This document shows positions 34,150 through 43,200 of a stretch of DNA of 64,000 bases, piece by piece. Each line of letters starts with the position of its first letter. Position 1 is the stretch's first letter. This DNA comes from Catenovulum sp052056295 (GTDB taxonomy: Bacteria > Pseudomonadota > Gammaproteobacteria > Enterobacterales > Alteromonadaceae), in the NCBI RefSeq assembly GCF_052056295.1, contig NZ_CP182493.1, forward strand, positions 3,844,001-3,908,000. Direction: 5' to 3'. The notes below the pieces were generated by a model. That model was not told the origin of the DNA and did no database searches. It worked only from the letters and a program-made list of their open reading frames with translations. Position numbers and translations under genes: made by a program.

Positions 34150-35106
34150 TTACGCAACAGCGACAAGTTGTAAAATTTTATCTAATACGTCGTTGGCTTT
34201 AACACCATCGGCTTCTGCTTCGTAAGTTAATACCAAACGATGACGCAACACATTATGAAATACAGCTTGTACATCTTCTGGTGTTACAAAATCACGACCG
34301 GCTAACCAAGCTTTGGCGCGGGCGCATCTATCTAATGAAATGGTCGCACGTGGTGAAGCACCAAAACCTATCCAACTGGCTAACTGAGCATCGTATTTTG
34401 CTGGCTGACGTGTCGCTACAATTAAATCAACAATATATTGTTCAATTGCATCAGCCATATGAATGCTTAATACAGCTTCACGTGCGCCAAAAATATCTTG
34501 CTGTGACAACTTGTCAGTTAAGCTAACTGATTTGCTTAAAGCTTCACCTCGGGTTAAACGCAAAATTTGTTGTTCAACTTCGGCACCTGGGTAATCAATT
34601 TCTAAATGCATTAAAAAGCGATCAAGCTGAGCTTCTGGTAACGGATATGTGCCTTCTTGCTCAAGCGGGTTTTGTGTTGCCATAACTAAAAATAAATCGG
34701 GCAGGGCGTAGGTTTTTTTGCCCACAGTAATTTGTTGTTCTGCCATTGCCTCTAATAAAGCTGATTGCACTTTAGCTGGCGCACGGTTTATTTCATCGGC
34801 CAAAACTAAGTTATGGAACAAAGGCCCAGGCTGAAATTCAAATGAACCATTTTCAGGACGATAAATATCTGTACCTGTTAAGTCAGCTGGTAATAAATCT
34901 GGAGTAAATTGCACACGATGAAAATCGCCATCTACACCTTTAGCTAAGGCATTAATTGCGCGGGTTTTTGCTAAACCCGGCGGCCCTTCAACCAACAGGT
35001 GACCATTGGCTAACAATGCAATTAACATGCTTTCGGTCAATTCTGGTTGACCTATTACTTGAGTGTCTAAATAGTTTTTTAGCTGGTTAAATTGTTCTGC
35101 CGGCAT
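34150..35106 (-). CDS. MoxR-family AAA ATPase
   Basis: 318 residues. Walker A is EGPPGLAKTRAI (about 39-50); the segment LADEINRAPAKVQSALLEAM (Walker B and the helix typical of MoxR) is followed by EQQITVGKKTYALPDLFLVM with sensor ATQNPLEQEGTYPLPEAQLD and arginine fingers DRFLMHLE. The C-terminal lid reads GASPRATISLDRCARAKAWL. MoxR ATPases act as chaperones that load or activate metal enzymes or VWA complexes. First gene of an eight-gene minus-strand operon in which nearly all junctions overlap or are under 20 bp. Confidence 0.95.
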   Translation of the reverse strand: MPAEQFNQLKNYLDTQVIGQPELTESMLIALLANGHLLVEGPPGLAKTRAINALAKGVDGDFHRVQFTPDLLPADLTGTDIYRPENGSFEFQPGPLFHNLVLADEINRAPAKVQSALLEAMAEQQITVGKKTYALPDLFLVMATQNPLEQEGTYPLPEAQLDRFLMHLEIDYPGAEVEQQILRLTRGEALSKSVSLTDKLSQQDIFGAREAVLSIHMADAIEQYIVDLIVATRQPAKYDAQLASWIGFGASPRATISLDRCARAKAWLAGRDFVTPEDVQAVFHNVLRHRLVLTYEAEADGVKANDVLDKILQLVAVA

Positions 35107-35229
35107 AATCTTATTCTTATCTGTTAGTTAATCTGTACCCGAGCACGTCAGACTCGGCTCTGTACAAAAAGTTCAATGCAGTATTTATAGGGATAAAAAT
35201 GTATAATTCAATGGTTTAAATAGACAAAC

Positions 35230-35748
35230 ATGGTGAATTGCTTGTTAACAGGTTTAACCGCACAAATTAGCGCAAATTGCACAGGTATTGTACTTGGCTC
35301 TATGCCGGGGCAGGTATCATTAGAAAACGTGCAATATTACGCGCACCCACGCAACGCATTTTGGCCGATAATGCGCAGCTATTTCGAATTTAATGCTGAT
35401 AACAGCTACCAACAAAATGTTATTGAATTAAATAATAGTGGTATTGCATTGTGGGACGTTATCGCCCATTGCCAACGCCAAGGCAGTTTAGATTCAGCAA
35501 TAGTCACCAGTAGCATTCAAACCAATCCGTTTGAGCAGTTATTTGCTGAATACAACACAATTAAACATGTGTTTTTAAATGGGCAAAAAGCCATTAGTTT
35601 ATTTGAAAAGAAAGTGCTTACAAAACTGGCTGGGGTAGAGGGATTACAGATATACAAGCTGCCATCAACTAGCCCAGCATATGCTGCAATGAAGTATCAA
35701 GATAAAGAAAAAGTTTGGCACCAAGCATTAGCTGATGCCAACTTTTAA
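35230..35748 (+). CDS. DNA-deoxyinosine glycosylase (family 6 UDG-like)
   Basis: 172 residues. The signature GIVLGSMPGQVSLENVQYYA then HPRNAFWPIMRSYF matches the hypoxanthine-DNA glycosylase (HDG) family of the uracil-DNA glycosylase fold, with YKLPSTSPAYAAMKYQDKEK as the C-terminal catalytic-side loop. The family removes deaminated adenine (hypoxanthine) from DNA in base excision repair. Transcribed divergently from moxR; the 123-bp spacer has a TATAAT at 35202-35207 that could serve this gene, but no good -35 box is seen. Monocistronic. Confidence 0.85.
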   Translation: MVNCLLTGLTAQISANCTGIVLGSMPGQVSLENVQYYAHPRNAFWPIMRSYFEFNADNSYQQNVIELNNSGIALWDVIAHCQRQGSLDSAIVTSSIQTNPFEQLFAEYNTIKHVFLNGQKAISLFEKKVLTKLAGVEGLQIYKLPSTSPAYAAMKYQDKEKVWHQALADANF

Positions 35749-35762
35749 ATATTTAATTGGTT

Positions 35763-36029
35763 TTAGTCGATTAGGGCGCTAGGTTTGCCAACAGACACCA
35801 AGTTTTTAATTAAACGTTGGAACTCGTCGTTAGCTTTGTGCTCAGGTGAGCGTTGCCAGCATACTTGCATCATAGCTAAAAACTGACTCACATTTGGCTC
35901 ACTTTTGCCTACTACCCAATTGTGATAAGTTGCTCGTGATACTTTGGCTGCTTGATATAAATCTTTTTGAGCCAAACCAACAGCTTTACGGGCTGCTTCA
36001 ATTTGTTTACCGCTAAAAAATTTGTCCAT
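35763..36029 (-). CDS. Small helix-turn-helix (XRE-like) protein
   Basis: 88 residues from ATG 36029; a TTG at 36038 in frame is less likely. The N-terminal HTH reads KQIEAARKAVGLAQKDLYQA then AKVSRATYHNWVVGKSEPNV, an XRE/Cro-type fold, followed by a short helical tail (VCWQRSPEHKANDEFQRLIK). Probably a small transcription regulator; targets unknown. Convergent with the glycosylase gene (14 bp). The 36030-36243 stretch upstream has no gene and presumably holds its promoter. Confidence 0.7.
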   Translation of the reverse strand: MDKFFSGKQIEAARKAVGLAQKDLYQAAKVSRATYHNWVVGKSEPNVSQFLAMMQVCWQRSPEHKANDEFQRLIKNLVSVGKPSALID

Positions 36030-36243
36030 AATATCCAACTACTACTCTTATTAAAATTTGGATTTCTACCGCAGAAAAACTGTTAAACTATGTCCTTCAG
36101 TTGTTCTTGGTATAACTTAAACCACCTATAAAAAACAAATTTATATTTGGTTGTAAGCTCCTATCTGTGACTTTATATCATGTAAAATAAGGGGATTAAA
36201 GCCGTTAATTATATTTTTGTAACTGATAGGAGCAGTTTAAGGC

Positions 36244-37156
36244 TCAACTGTTCACGCATTTAGACAAAGCTGATTCTAAACTGTCATATTGAAAAGAAAA
36301 ACCTTGGTCAGTTAAATATTTAGGATACACAGCTTGACCTGTCAAGATTAGATCTGACATTTCGCCCAAAATGGTTTGCAATACAAAACTTGGTGTACGG
36401 AAAATGCACGGCCGGTGTAAAACCTTTGCTAAGGTTTGGCTAAAGGTTTGATTAGAAACAGCATTCGGTGAAGTTAAATTTACAGCACCTTGGCAATGCG
36501 GATGTTCAATTAAAAACTTAATCGCATTGATATGATCGTCAATATAAATCCACGACATCATTTGCTTACCACTGCCCATTGGCCCGCCTAAACCTAATTT
36601 GAACGGCAATAACATTTTTGCCAGCGCGCCTTTTACTTAAAACTATGCCAGTGCGAATAACACAAACGCGCGTATTGCTATTGCAACTCAGCGCTATATC
36701 TTCCCACTTTTTACATACTTCATAAGTAAATTCTGGATGAACTTGATAGTTGTTTTCGTCTACTTGTTCGTTATCGGCTTGTCTGCCGTAATAACCAATG
36801 GCCGAGCCAGATATAAACACCTGTGGTTTGTGTTCAGTTTGGTTAATTAAGTCAACCAGTTGTTGAGTTATCTGCCAGCGGCTTTGGCAAATTTTTACTT
36901 TTTGTGAATCGCTCCATCTTTTATCAGCAATCGGCTCGCCTGCAAGGTTAACCACAATATCAAAATTAAACTCATGGGCGGCGGGCAAGTGTGAAAGCAA
37001 ATCAACTTCGGCAGGTAGTAATTTTTGAGCTTTGCTGGGGCTGCGGGTCAACACGCTAATATGGTAGTTTGAGTTGTTAGCTTTAGCATCAGCTAACAAA
37101 CTGCTAATTAATGCACGACCAATTAAACCTGTACCGCCAGTTATCAAAACATTCAT
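36244..37156 (-). pseudogene. yfcH: yfcH-like epimerase (TIGR01777), frameshifted
   Basis: Two reading frames together give one SDR-type NAD(P)-dependent epimerase. The N-terminal part from ATG 37156 has the Rossmann motif VLITGGTGLIGRALISSL, then VNLAGEPIADKRWSDSQK and GSAIGYYG. It goes out of frame after IRTGIVLSK. The C-terminal part resumes as MLLPFKLGLGGPMGSGKQMM then SWIYIDDHINAIKFLIEHP and AVNLTSPNAVSNQTFSQTL. The shift lies at about 36630-36634 in GTAAAAGGCGCG, where family members have KxGGALAKML. Either a real inactivation or a read error next to an A4 run. The neighbour folX is the same as in E. coli. Confidence 0.85.
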
Positions 37157-37213
37157 AACAGACACCTTAGCTAATGGTTAACCCTGATTTTTGGGTATGA
37201 GTAAGAGTATAGA

Positions 37214-37582
37214 CTACTTCTCGCAGCTTAATGTTAACGAAACCGAGTCAGCAAACCTTAAAGCATAAGGTTTATCAATTTCTACTTCAGCGTATTTTAC
37301 CCAAGCATGTTCGCTGGCAATTTCTAACACGTCAGAAGTTAATTTCTCTAATAAATAAAAGCGGTTGTTTTCAACATGCTGAATAATTTTTTTGGTAATG
37401 CTGCGGTAGTTAAGTGCATCGTCCATATTGTCACTTTGGCTAGCTTGTTCAGCGCTATATTGAATTTTGGCGTTTACCACAACATCTTGTTTGTTTTGAA
37501 TTTCTTCGTCTTTAATGCCAATAAAAGTTCTAAGCCTTAAATTTTTAATTTTAATAGTGGCAAGATGCGGCTGGTTGCTCAT
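37214..37582 (-). CDS. folX: Dihydroneopterin triphosphate 2'-epimerase
   Basis: 122 residues. Closely follows E. coli FolX from end to end as I remember it: IKIKNLRLRTFIGIKDEEIQ, DALNYRSITKKIIQHVENNR, FYLLEKLTSDVLEIASEHAW, VKYAEVEIDKPYALRFADSV. FolX epimerises 7,8-dihydroneopterin triphosphate at C2' (to the monapterin series) and forms a tunnel-fold octamer. The true folB aldolase is elsewhere in the window (61157), so this is the paralogue. It precedes yfcH as in E. coli. Upstream of it is the divergent transporter gene. Confidence 0.93.
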   Translation of the reverse strand: MSNQPHLATIKIKNLRLRTFIGIKDEEIQNKQDVVVNAKIQYSAEQASQSDNMDDALNYRSITKKIIQHVENNRFYLLEKLTSDVLEIASEHAWVKYAEVEIDKPYALRFADSVSLTLSCEK

Positions 37583-37662
37583 TTGTTTTCCTTGATTTAT
37601 TCGTCAATTATTTTCAATATGTGCACAATATAACGAATTCTACTAAAGAATGGATCATCTAT

Positions 37663-38745
37663 ATGTCTGTTACCCATCATCCTGTTTTTCGCGTTTTTAT
37701 TGTGCTGGCGTCACTTGTAGTGATATTGGCAGGTGTTAAAGCGTCGCAACAACTGCTTGTGCCTTTTATTTTATCTATCTTTATTGCCATTGTATGTCAG
37801 CCATTAATAACAATGTTGCAAGGTATAAAAGTACCCAAGTGGGCAGGGGTCACGATTGTGGTGGCGCTTATTATTACTTTGGGTTTTTCACTCGCCAGTT
37901 TAGTTGGCCAGTCAATTAACGACTTTAGTAAAGACCTACCCCTATATAAAAACAAACTACAAGGCGAACTGTTTTGGTTAACTGAAAAACTAGCGTCAGT
38001 AAATATTCATTTAAACAAAGAACAAATTGCCGAACATTTTGACCCAGGCGCAGCTATGTCGTTAGCCACCAATATGTTATCGGGTTTAGGTAATACACTT
38101 GCAAATGTATTTTTAATTTTATTAACCACAGTATTTATGTTGTTTGAAGCCGACACAGCACATAAAAAACTCTATTTAATGTGGGACGAACCAGCCAAAC
38201 AAATTAAAAAAATTGATGAGTTTTTGAAGTCGGTTAATAACTACTTAGCCATAAAAACTGTGGTCAGCATAGGCACAGGTTTATTGGCCGGAACTTTGTG
38301 TTGGATTATCGGCGTCGACTATTTTGTGCTGTGGGGCGTACTAGCATTTTTGTTTAACTATATTCCAAATATAGGTTCAATAATTGCCGCAATACCGGCT
38401 GTGTTATTAGCTTTGGTGCAAATAAGCCCAAGCGCCGCTTTAGGTTTAGCCATAGGTTATGTGGTTATAAATACGGTAATGGGCAATGTGGTAGAGCCAA
38501 AATACATGGGCAAAGGTTTAGGCCTTTCCACCTTAGTGGTGTTTTTAAGCTTAATATTTTGGGGCTGGTTATTAGGCACAGTTGGTATGCTGCTTTCTGT
38601 CCCCCTAACTATGGTTGTTAAAATTGCCGCCGACTCATCTGAATCCGCCCACTGGTTAGCTGTGCTGCTGTCAAACCAAACTGAAGTTGAAGAAGAAGCC
38701 GAATCGCACCAGATATTTGATACGGAAGAAGAAGCTGAAAAGTAG
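37663..38745 (+). CDS. tqsA: AI-2E family transporter (TqsA-like)
   Basis: 360 residues from ATG 37663; a GTG at 37621 would add 14 polar residues. About eight TM segments in the AI-2E layout: two near the N-terminus (VLASLVVILAGVKASQQLLV), a long periplasmic or cytoplasmic loop (YKNKLQGELFWLTEKLASVN), then the conserved FNYIPNIGSIIAAIPAVLLA and GLGLSTLVVFLSLIFWGWLL. Similarity to E. coli TqsA, reported to affect autoinducer-2 export, runs along the whole length. The acidic Glu-rich tail is typical. Other family members move sodium or other ions, so the substrate is not certain. Confidence 0.85.
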   Translation: MSVTHHPVFRVFIVLASLVVILAGVKASQQLLVPFILSIFIAIVCQPLITMLQGIKVPKWAGVTIVVALIITLGFSLASLVGQSINDFSKDLPLYKNKLQGELFWLTEKLASVNIHLNKEQIAEHFDPGAAMSLATNMLSGLGNTLANVFLILLTTVFMLFEADTAHKKLYLMWDEPAKQIKKIDEFLKSVNNYLAIKTVVSIGTGLLAGTLCWIIGVDYFVLWGVLAFLFNYIPNIGSIIAAIPAVLLALVQISPSAALGLAIGYVVINTVMGNVVEPKYMGKGLGLSTLVVFLSLIFWGWLLGTVGMLLSVPLTMVVKIAADSSESAHWLAVLLSNQTEVEEEAESHQIFDTEEEAEK

Positions 38746-38785
38746 TTTTTACTAGCGTGATTTATTATTTGAATCATTTTGTGAG

Positions 38786-38814
38786 TTGAATAAAAGTGTT
38801 ATTCGGCTCATAAT
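38786..38814 (+). promoter_or_regulatory. Promoter of fic
   Basis: TTGAAT (38786-38791), 17-bp spacer, CATAAT (38809-38814): a sigma-70-type promoter with transcription expected to start near 38821, inside the operator-like inverted repeat that follows. Confidence 0.5.
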
Positions 38815-38845
38815 GTGATTCAATTAAGGCGTTTATTTGAATCAC
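38815..38845. promoter_or_regulatory. Operator-like inverted repeat before fic
   Basis: GTGATTCAA (38815-38823) and TTGAATCAC (38837-38845) are perfect 9-bp inverted repeats 13 bp apart, placed just after the -10 box and before the ATG at 38857. A further TTGAATCA half lies at 38769-38776. The Fic protein has a C-terminal winged-HTH-like domain, so autorepression is plausible (inference). Confidence 0.55.
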
Positions 38846-38856
38846 GCGAGGTTAAT

Positions 38857-39957
38857 ATGTGGCTTTGGCAACGAGAAACTTGGCCTAACTTTAGTTGGGA
38901 TAAACAAGTAATCAACCCTATATTACGCCAAGTCCGCCTTAACCAAGGTGTATTGTTGGGTAAAGTTGGCGCACAAACTGCTGACCAAAACCAAACAATG
39001 CTGGATACCTTGCTGGCAAATATAGTTCATTCCAGTGCGATAGAAGGTGAAAAACTTAATGCCTTTTCGGTGCGCTCGTCACTTGCGAATAAACTCGGTT
39101 TAAGCGAAGAAAAACCTTTTCCAACCACAGAACAAACCGATGGTTTAGCCGACATAATGTTAGACGCGGTGCAAAACCTCGACGAGCCATTAACCTTAGC
39201 GCGCATTTTAGACTGGCATAAAAAGCTATTTCCAGCAGGTTACACATTATTTAACCCTATAGTTGCAGGCCAACTAAGAGGTGATGCGCCTATGCAAGTA
39301 GTGTCGGGCAGAATAGACAAACCACAAGTGCACTTTGAAGCGCCAATCAGGCAAATATTAGAAGCTGAACTCGACGCTTTTATAAACTGGTTTAACCAAA
39401 GCAACACCGACAGCGAATTAGACCCCTTGCTACGCGCGGCAATAACCCATTTGTGGTTTGTAACTTTGCACCCGTTGGATGATGGCAATGGCAGAATAAC
39501 CCGATTATTAACAGATTTAGCACTGGCGCAAGCTGAACAACAATCGGTACGATTTTACGCAATGTCGGTTGCCATATTGGCTGACCGCAAAGGTTATTAC
39601 CAAATATTAGAACAAACACAAAAAAGTAATTTAAACATAACCAACTGGTTAGTTTGGTTTTTACAAACGCTAGATAAAACCTTTGCAGGTGTAATGGCCG
39701 AAGTTGATAAAACCGTATTTAAAACAAATTACTGGCGACGAATAGACCAAACAAAACTCACCAGCGAACAAGTAAAAGTATTAAACCGTATGTTAGATGG
39801 CGATTTTGACCAAGGCATAAACACCAGTCAATACCAAAAAGTAACCAAAGTAAGTAGACCAACCGCCACAAGGCATTTAGCCGCACTGGTTGAAAATGGA
39901 TGTTTAGTTAAGTCAGGTGCTGGGGGCAGGAGTACAAGATATTTGTTGGTAGGGTGA
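38857..39957 (+). CDS. Fic-family AMPylase-like protein (DUF4172 N-terminus, HTH C-terminus)
   Basis: 366 residues from ATG 38857 (MWLWQRETW, GAGGT upstream). The N-terminal DUF4172 region carries SSAIEG (59-64), fitting the inhibitory motif [S/T]xxxE[G/N] of class II Fic proteins. The catalytic motif is HPLDDGNGR (205-213), with Leu in place of the usual Phe. The C-terminus (about 300-366) is a winged-helix-like segment (KVSRPTATRHLAALVENGCL). Fic enzymes transfer AMP or other nucleotides to protein hydroxyls; targets unknown. A second, truncated copy of the last 220 bases occurs at 45610-45846. Confidence 0.92.
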   Translation: MWLWQRETWPNFSWDKQVINPILRQVRLNQGVLLGKVGAQTADQNQTMLDTLLANIVHSSAIEGEKLNAFSVRSSLANKLGLSEEKPFPTTEQTDGLADIMLDAVQNLDEPLTLARILDWHKKLFPAGYTLFNPIVAGQLRGDAPMQVVSGRIDKPQVHFEAPIRQILEAELDAFINWFNQSNTDSELDPLLRAAITHLWFVTLHPLDDGNGRITRLLTDLALAQAEQQSVRFYAMSVAILADRKGYYQILEQTQKSNLNITNWLVWFLQTLDKTFAGVMAEVDKTVFKTNYWRRIDQTKLTSEQVKVLNRMLDGDFDQGINTSQYQKVTKVSRPTATRHLAALVENGCLVKSGAGGRSTRYLLVG

Positions 39958-40103
39958 GTGGTTTGGGGGCTGGTTAGAGCAGAGAGCAGGCGGTCTGACA
40001 AAATCATTTCTGCCCCATTATCATTTGCGTTCATAAAATCGTTTGCTCTCCTAGCTCCAAATTTCTCCAATAAAATTCATCTAAAAGGCAGCAACTTAAT
40101 TAG

Positions 40104-40137
40104 TAATTGCTAATTAAAAGTGAATAATTAGCAATTA
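40104..40137. repeat. 13-bp perfect palindrome stem at the island edge
   Basis: TAATTGCTAATTA (40104-40116) and TAATTAGCAATTA (40125-40137) form a perfect stem with an 8-base loop, lying between the convergent 3' ends of fic (39957) and the helicase gene (40203). It could be a bidirectional transcription end or a remnant of an element boundary. No T-run follows. The remainder of 39958-40202 holds no gene I can support. Confidence 0.55.
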
Positions 40138-40202
40138 ACTGTCTGAGGGTATACTGAAAATGATTTTGTGGCACTTCGGGATAAAAGAGTGACACTTTGT
40201 GT

Positions 40203-43200
40203 CTACGTCACGGGCTGTTTGTTTGTGCAAGTGCCTCGACTATTTAAGAAGTCTCGTTGAGTTTTGATCTCCTTCTCTAACTCACCGACATAGATTAAGG
40301 ATGTCTCAATATTGGTGTATTTTCCACTTCTGCTTGCACTAAACCAATTGAATGACCCCACGGCCATATACCGATCATCAGCAAAAACGCTTTTACTATG
40401 AACACCATTTATCACATTAATAACGATACCAAGTTGTTCCAGGGTCGCGCAGCAATGCTGAAAGGCTTTTACTTTATTGGTATCAGGGTGATTTTCGACC
40501 GTGGTATTGAAATGTCTGTCGGTGTGTATGGTTATCTGGACACCTTTTTGCAGTGCTGTTTTTAGTAGTGCTAACTGCCCAGTTGATTGCAGTTTGTCTA
40601 GCAGTAACCAAGGCGAGACGATATCTATTTTTCGTTGTACTTCACTCAGCAGTTTTGATAAGAACGCATCGTGCTCTTCGGCATTGGTTAGCAGTTTCGG
40701 ATGCCCACATATTTGTAATAAATCGGGGCGTTGACCAACACTAAACTCTAGCTTATTTCGCTCATCAGTGAAGAGATACTTGGCGAGTAATCCCCGTGGA
40801 GAAGATGATGGTGCAGCGTCAATGATATCCAAATCACCAAACACCAAGAATGCATCTTTGGCTCTAGAGACAGCGACGTTGAGCATTGACGGATCCATAT
40901 CGATAAACCCACCATCGTTGTGTCTGGTGTACACCTGAGAAAAAATAATGATTTTGCGTTCAGCACCTTGAAGAGAGTGAACGGTGCCAACGGTTAGTTG
41001 CTCATCCCCTTTGCCTGCTTTGATATCGAATTCATCACACGCGGCCTTGATCTGATTCACTTGAGCTGAAAATGGAGTAATGATACCCACACACTTGGCC
41101 AGTGGCTCGCCGTAGTAATTCTCTATTTCACCCTTGTTGGCATGTAACCATGCAGCGATAGTTTCTGCTTCTAACTTATTGCATCGGCTTCCGCTAAATG
41201 ATTCCGCGATACCGTCGACGTGCAAATGACTGAAAGGAGAGTAGAGACTATCTTCGGTCGCTTGTCCTCGCTTGGGGATCAGGATACCTTGATAGCAAAG
41301 GTCATTGCAGTATGAGATTAGTTCATCGTAGCAGCGTCTATGTTCTTGCAAAAACATTCCAGGTTCAGCTTCCGGCATATAATGAAAGCGACTTGCTTGT
41401 TGGGCTACATGCATAACACTGCCAGTCACTACACTTCGGCCTTTCTCTTGAATGACTGTGTATTCATGATCTGAACTGATAACTTTATGCTGCTTTAAAT
41501 TACCCCGGTCAATTGATGAGCATACATTTCTAATCGGCGGGATTTGGTAAATATCACCAATCACCAATGCTTTTTTGGCTAGTGAGAACGAGGCTGCGGC
41601 AACTTCTGGAGCTACTTGGCCTGCTTCATCAACGATCAAAAGGTCGATTTCATTGAGCAGATAGTCAGTTTCAAATTCATTATTCCCAACGTGAGACTGG
41701 TAAGTCATATGAGAAGGCAGAGAATGGAACGTTGATACAATGCAAGGAGTGAGCATCATTCGGCGTTGCCAGCGAGGACGAACTGTTTTCAAACCTGTTT
41801 TCCGGGCCTGCTTATTCAGCTCTTGGCCCAAATCTCGGCAACTTAGCAGCCAGCATGCTTCCCAGTAATGGACAGCTAACCGGAACATTCGAAAACGGGT
41901 CGTGATATCTAAAACCGAATCGATGTCGGTCAGTTGTGGGACAGTTTGCTCTGGAGAGTCTTCAGTAAAGTCATGGATAGCTTCAAGCCAATTCAGTCGT
42001 GATTGCTCAAACTCTTGATACTGCTCTAAGCAAGATTGATGACGGTTTTTTTGATCATCAAAATCTTCTTTTTTACTAGAAAATACTTGCTTTAGTAGGC
42101 TCTCAAACCGGTCTGATGACAGGTTCTCAATTTGCTCTTCATCGTGCTCAATTAAACTTAACATGAAACTCCTGCGCTGGAGTTCAAGTTTATTTTTGAT
42201 TGGCGGTAACCACTTAAACAAAGTTAACCATATAGATTCATTGCCGAGGTAGCTTCGCCAAGCAGTTAAGTGTTTTTTGGCGTTATCTTTTAATGCTTGT
42301 GCATTGGAAAGGGCTTGTTGTTGATTTGTCAATGTTTGTTGAGGATTATCTCCCAGCCGAGAATGGATGTCATTCAGTTGGCGGTTGTAGTGATGCCAAT
42401 TGTTTTGGATGTGATCTAACTGGTTTTTATGTTGGTGCAATTCGGCAAGGAGACACGCTTTAACTTGAGTTACATCAGAAAAATTCTGTCGTGGAAACGC
42501 CTGTTTTGCTCTTTCCAAAAAATGCGCTTGGGCTTGATCGAGAAAATCCAACTGTTCGACTTTTTCATAAAAATGATTAGTTTGATAACTTTTGGCAGCT
42601 TCCAATGCTCCATACGCCGATGGTAGGTAGCCACCATAGCTAAAAATGTCGGGTAACCATCGGCCCGATAGTTCATCGTCGCCTTCATCGAAGTCTTTAC
42701 CAAAAGCATCAATTATGTTGGTGACTGCTTGGTTATTAGTCGATGCCGCAATGATTAGCGGTGGCTGACTCTCTTTTAGCGCAGATTCAATCCACAGTGA
42801 CGCGACTACAGATAAAACAAATGTTGTTTTCCCTGTTCCAGGAGGACCATTTACTGCAAGAATATCGCCTTCTTGCATGGCTAATGTATGAGCCAAGGCA
42901 TCGCATTGTGCTTTAGCTAGCGGGAATTGACTATTTGAGTGGCCCAAGCGCGAATTCACTGTCTTAGACACATCAATACATTCATCGTGGTTTATTACCG
43001 TTTTTGCCGCGTAACTATCAAGCAGAGGCAAGGTTGTGCTTGAATTACTCAGGTTATCGTACAGTTTTAAAATATGCTTTGAAGCTCCCAAGCACTCGCT
43101 GATTTTGTTGACCAAGCCTCCACTTTCAATGTTTTCGTAGAACTGCTCGATTCGGTTTCTATCGCAGTAATCGGCAAATAGTTTTTGGGTGAGCCCGTAG

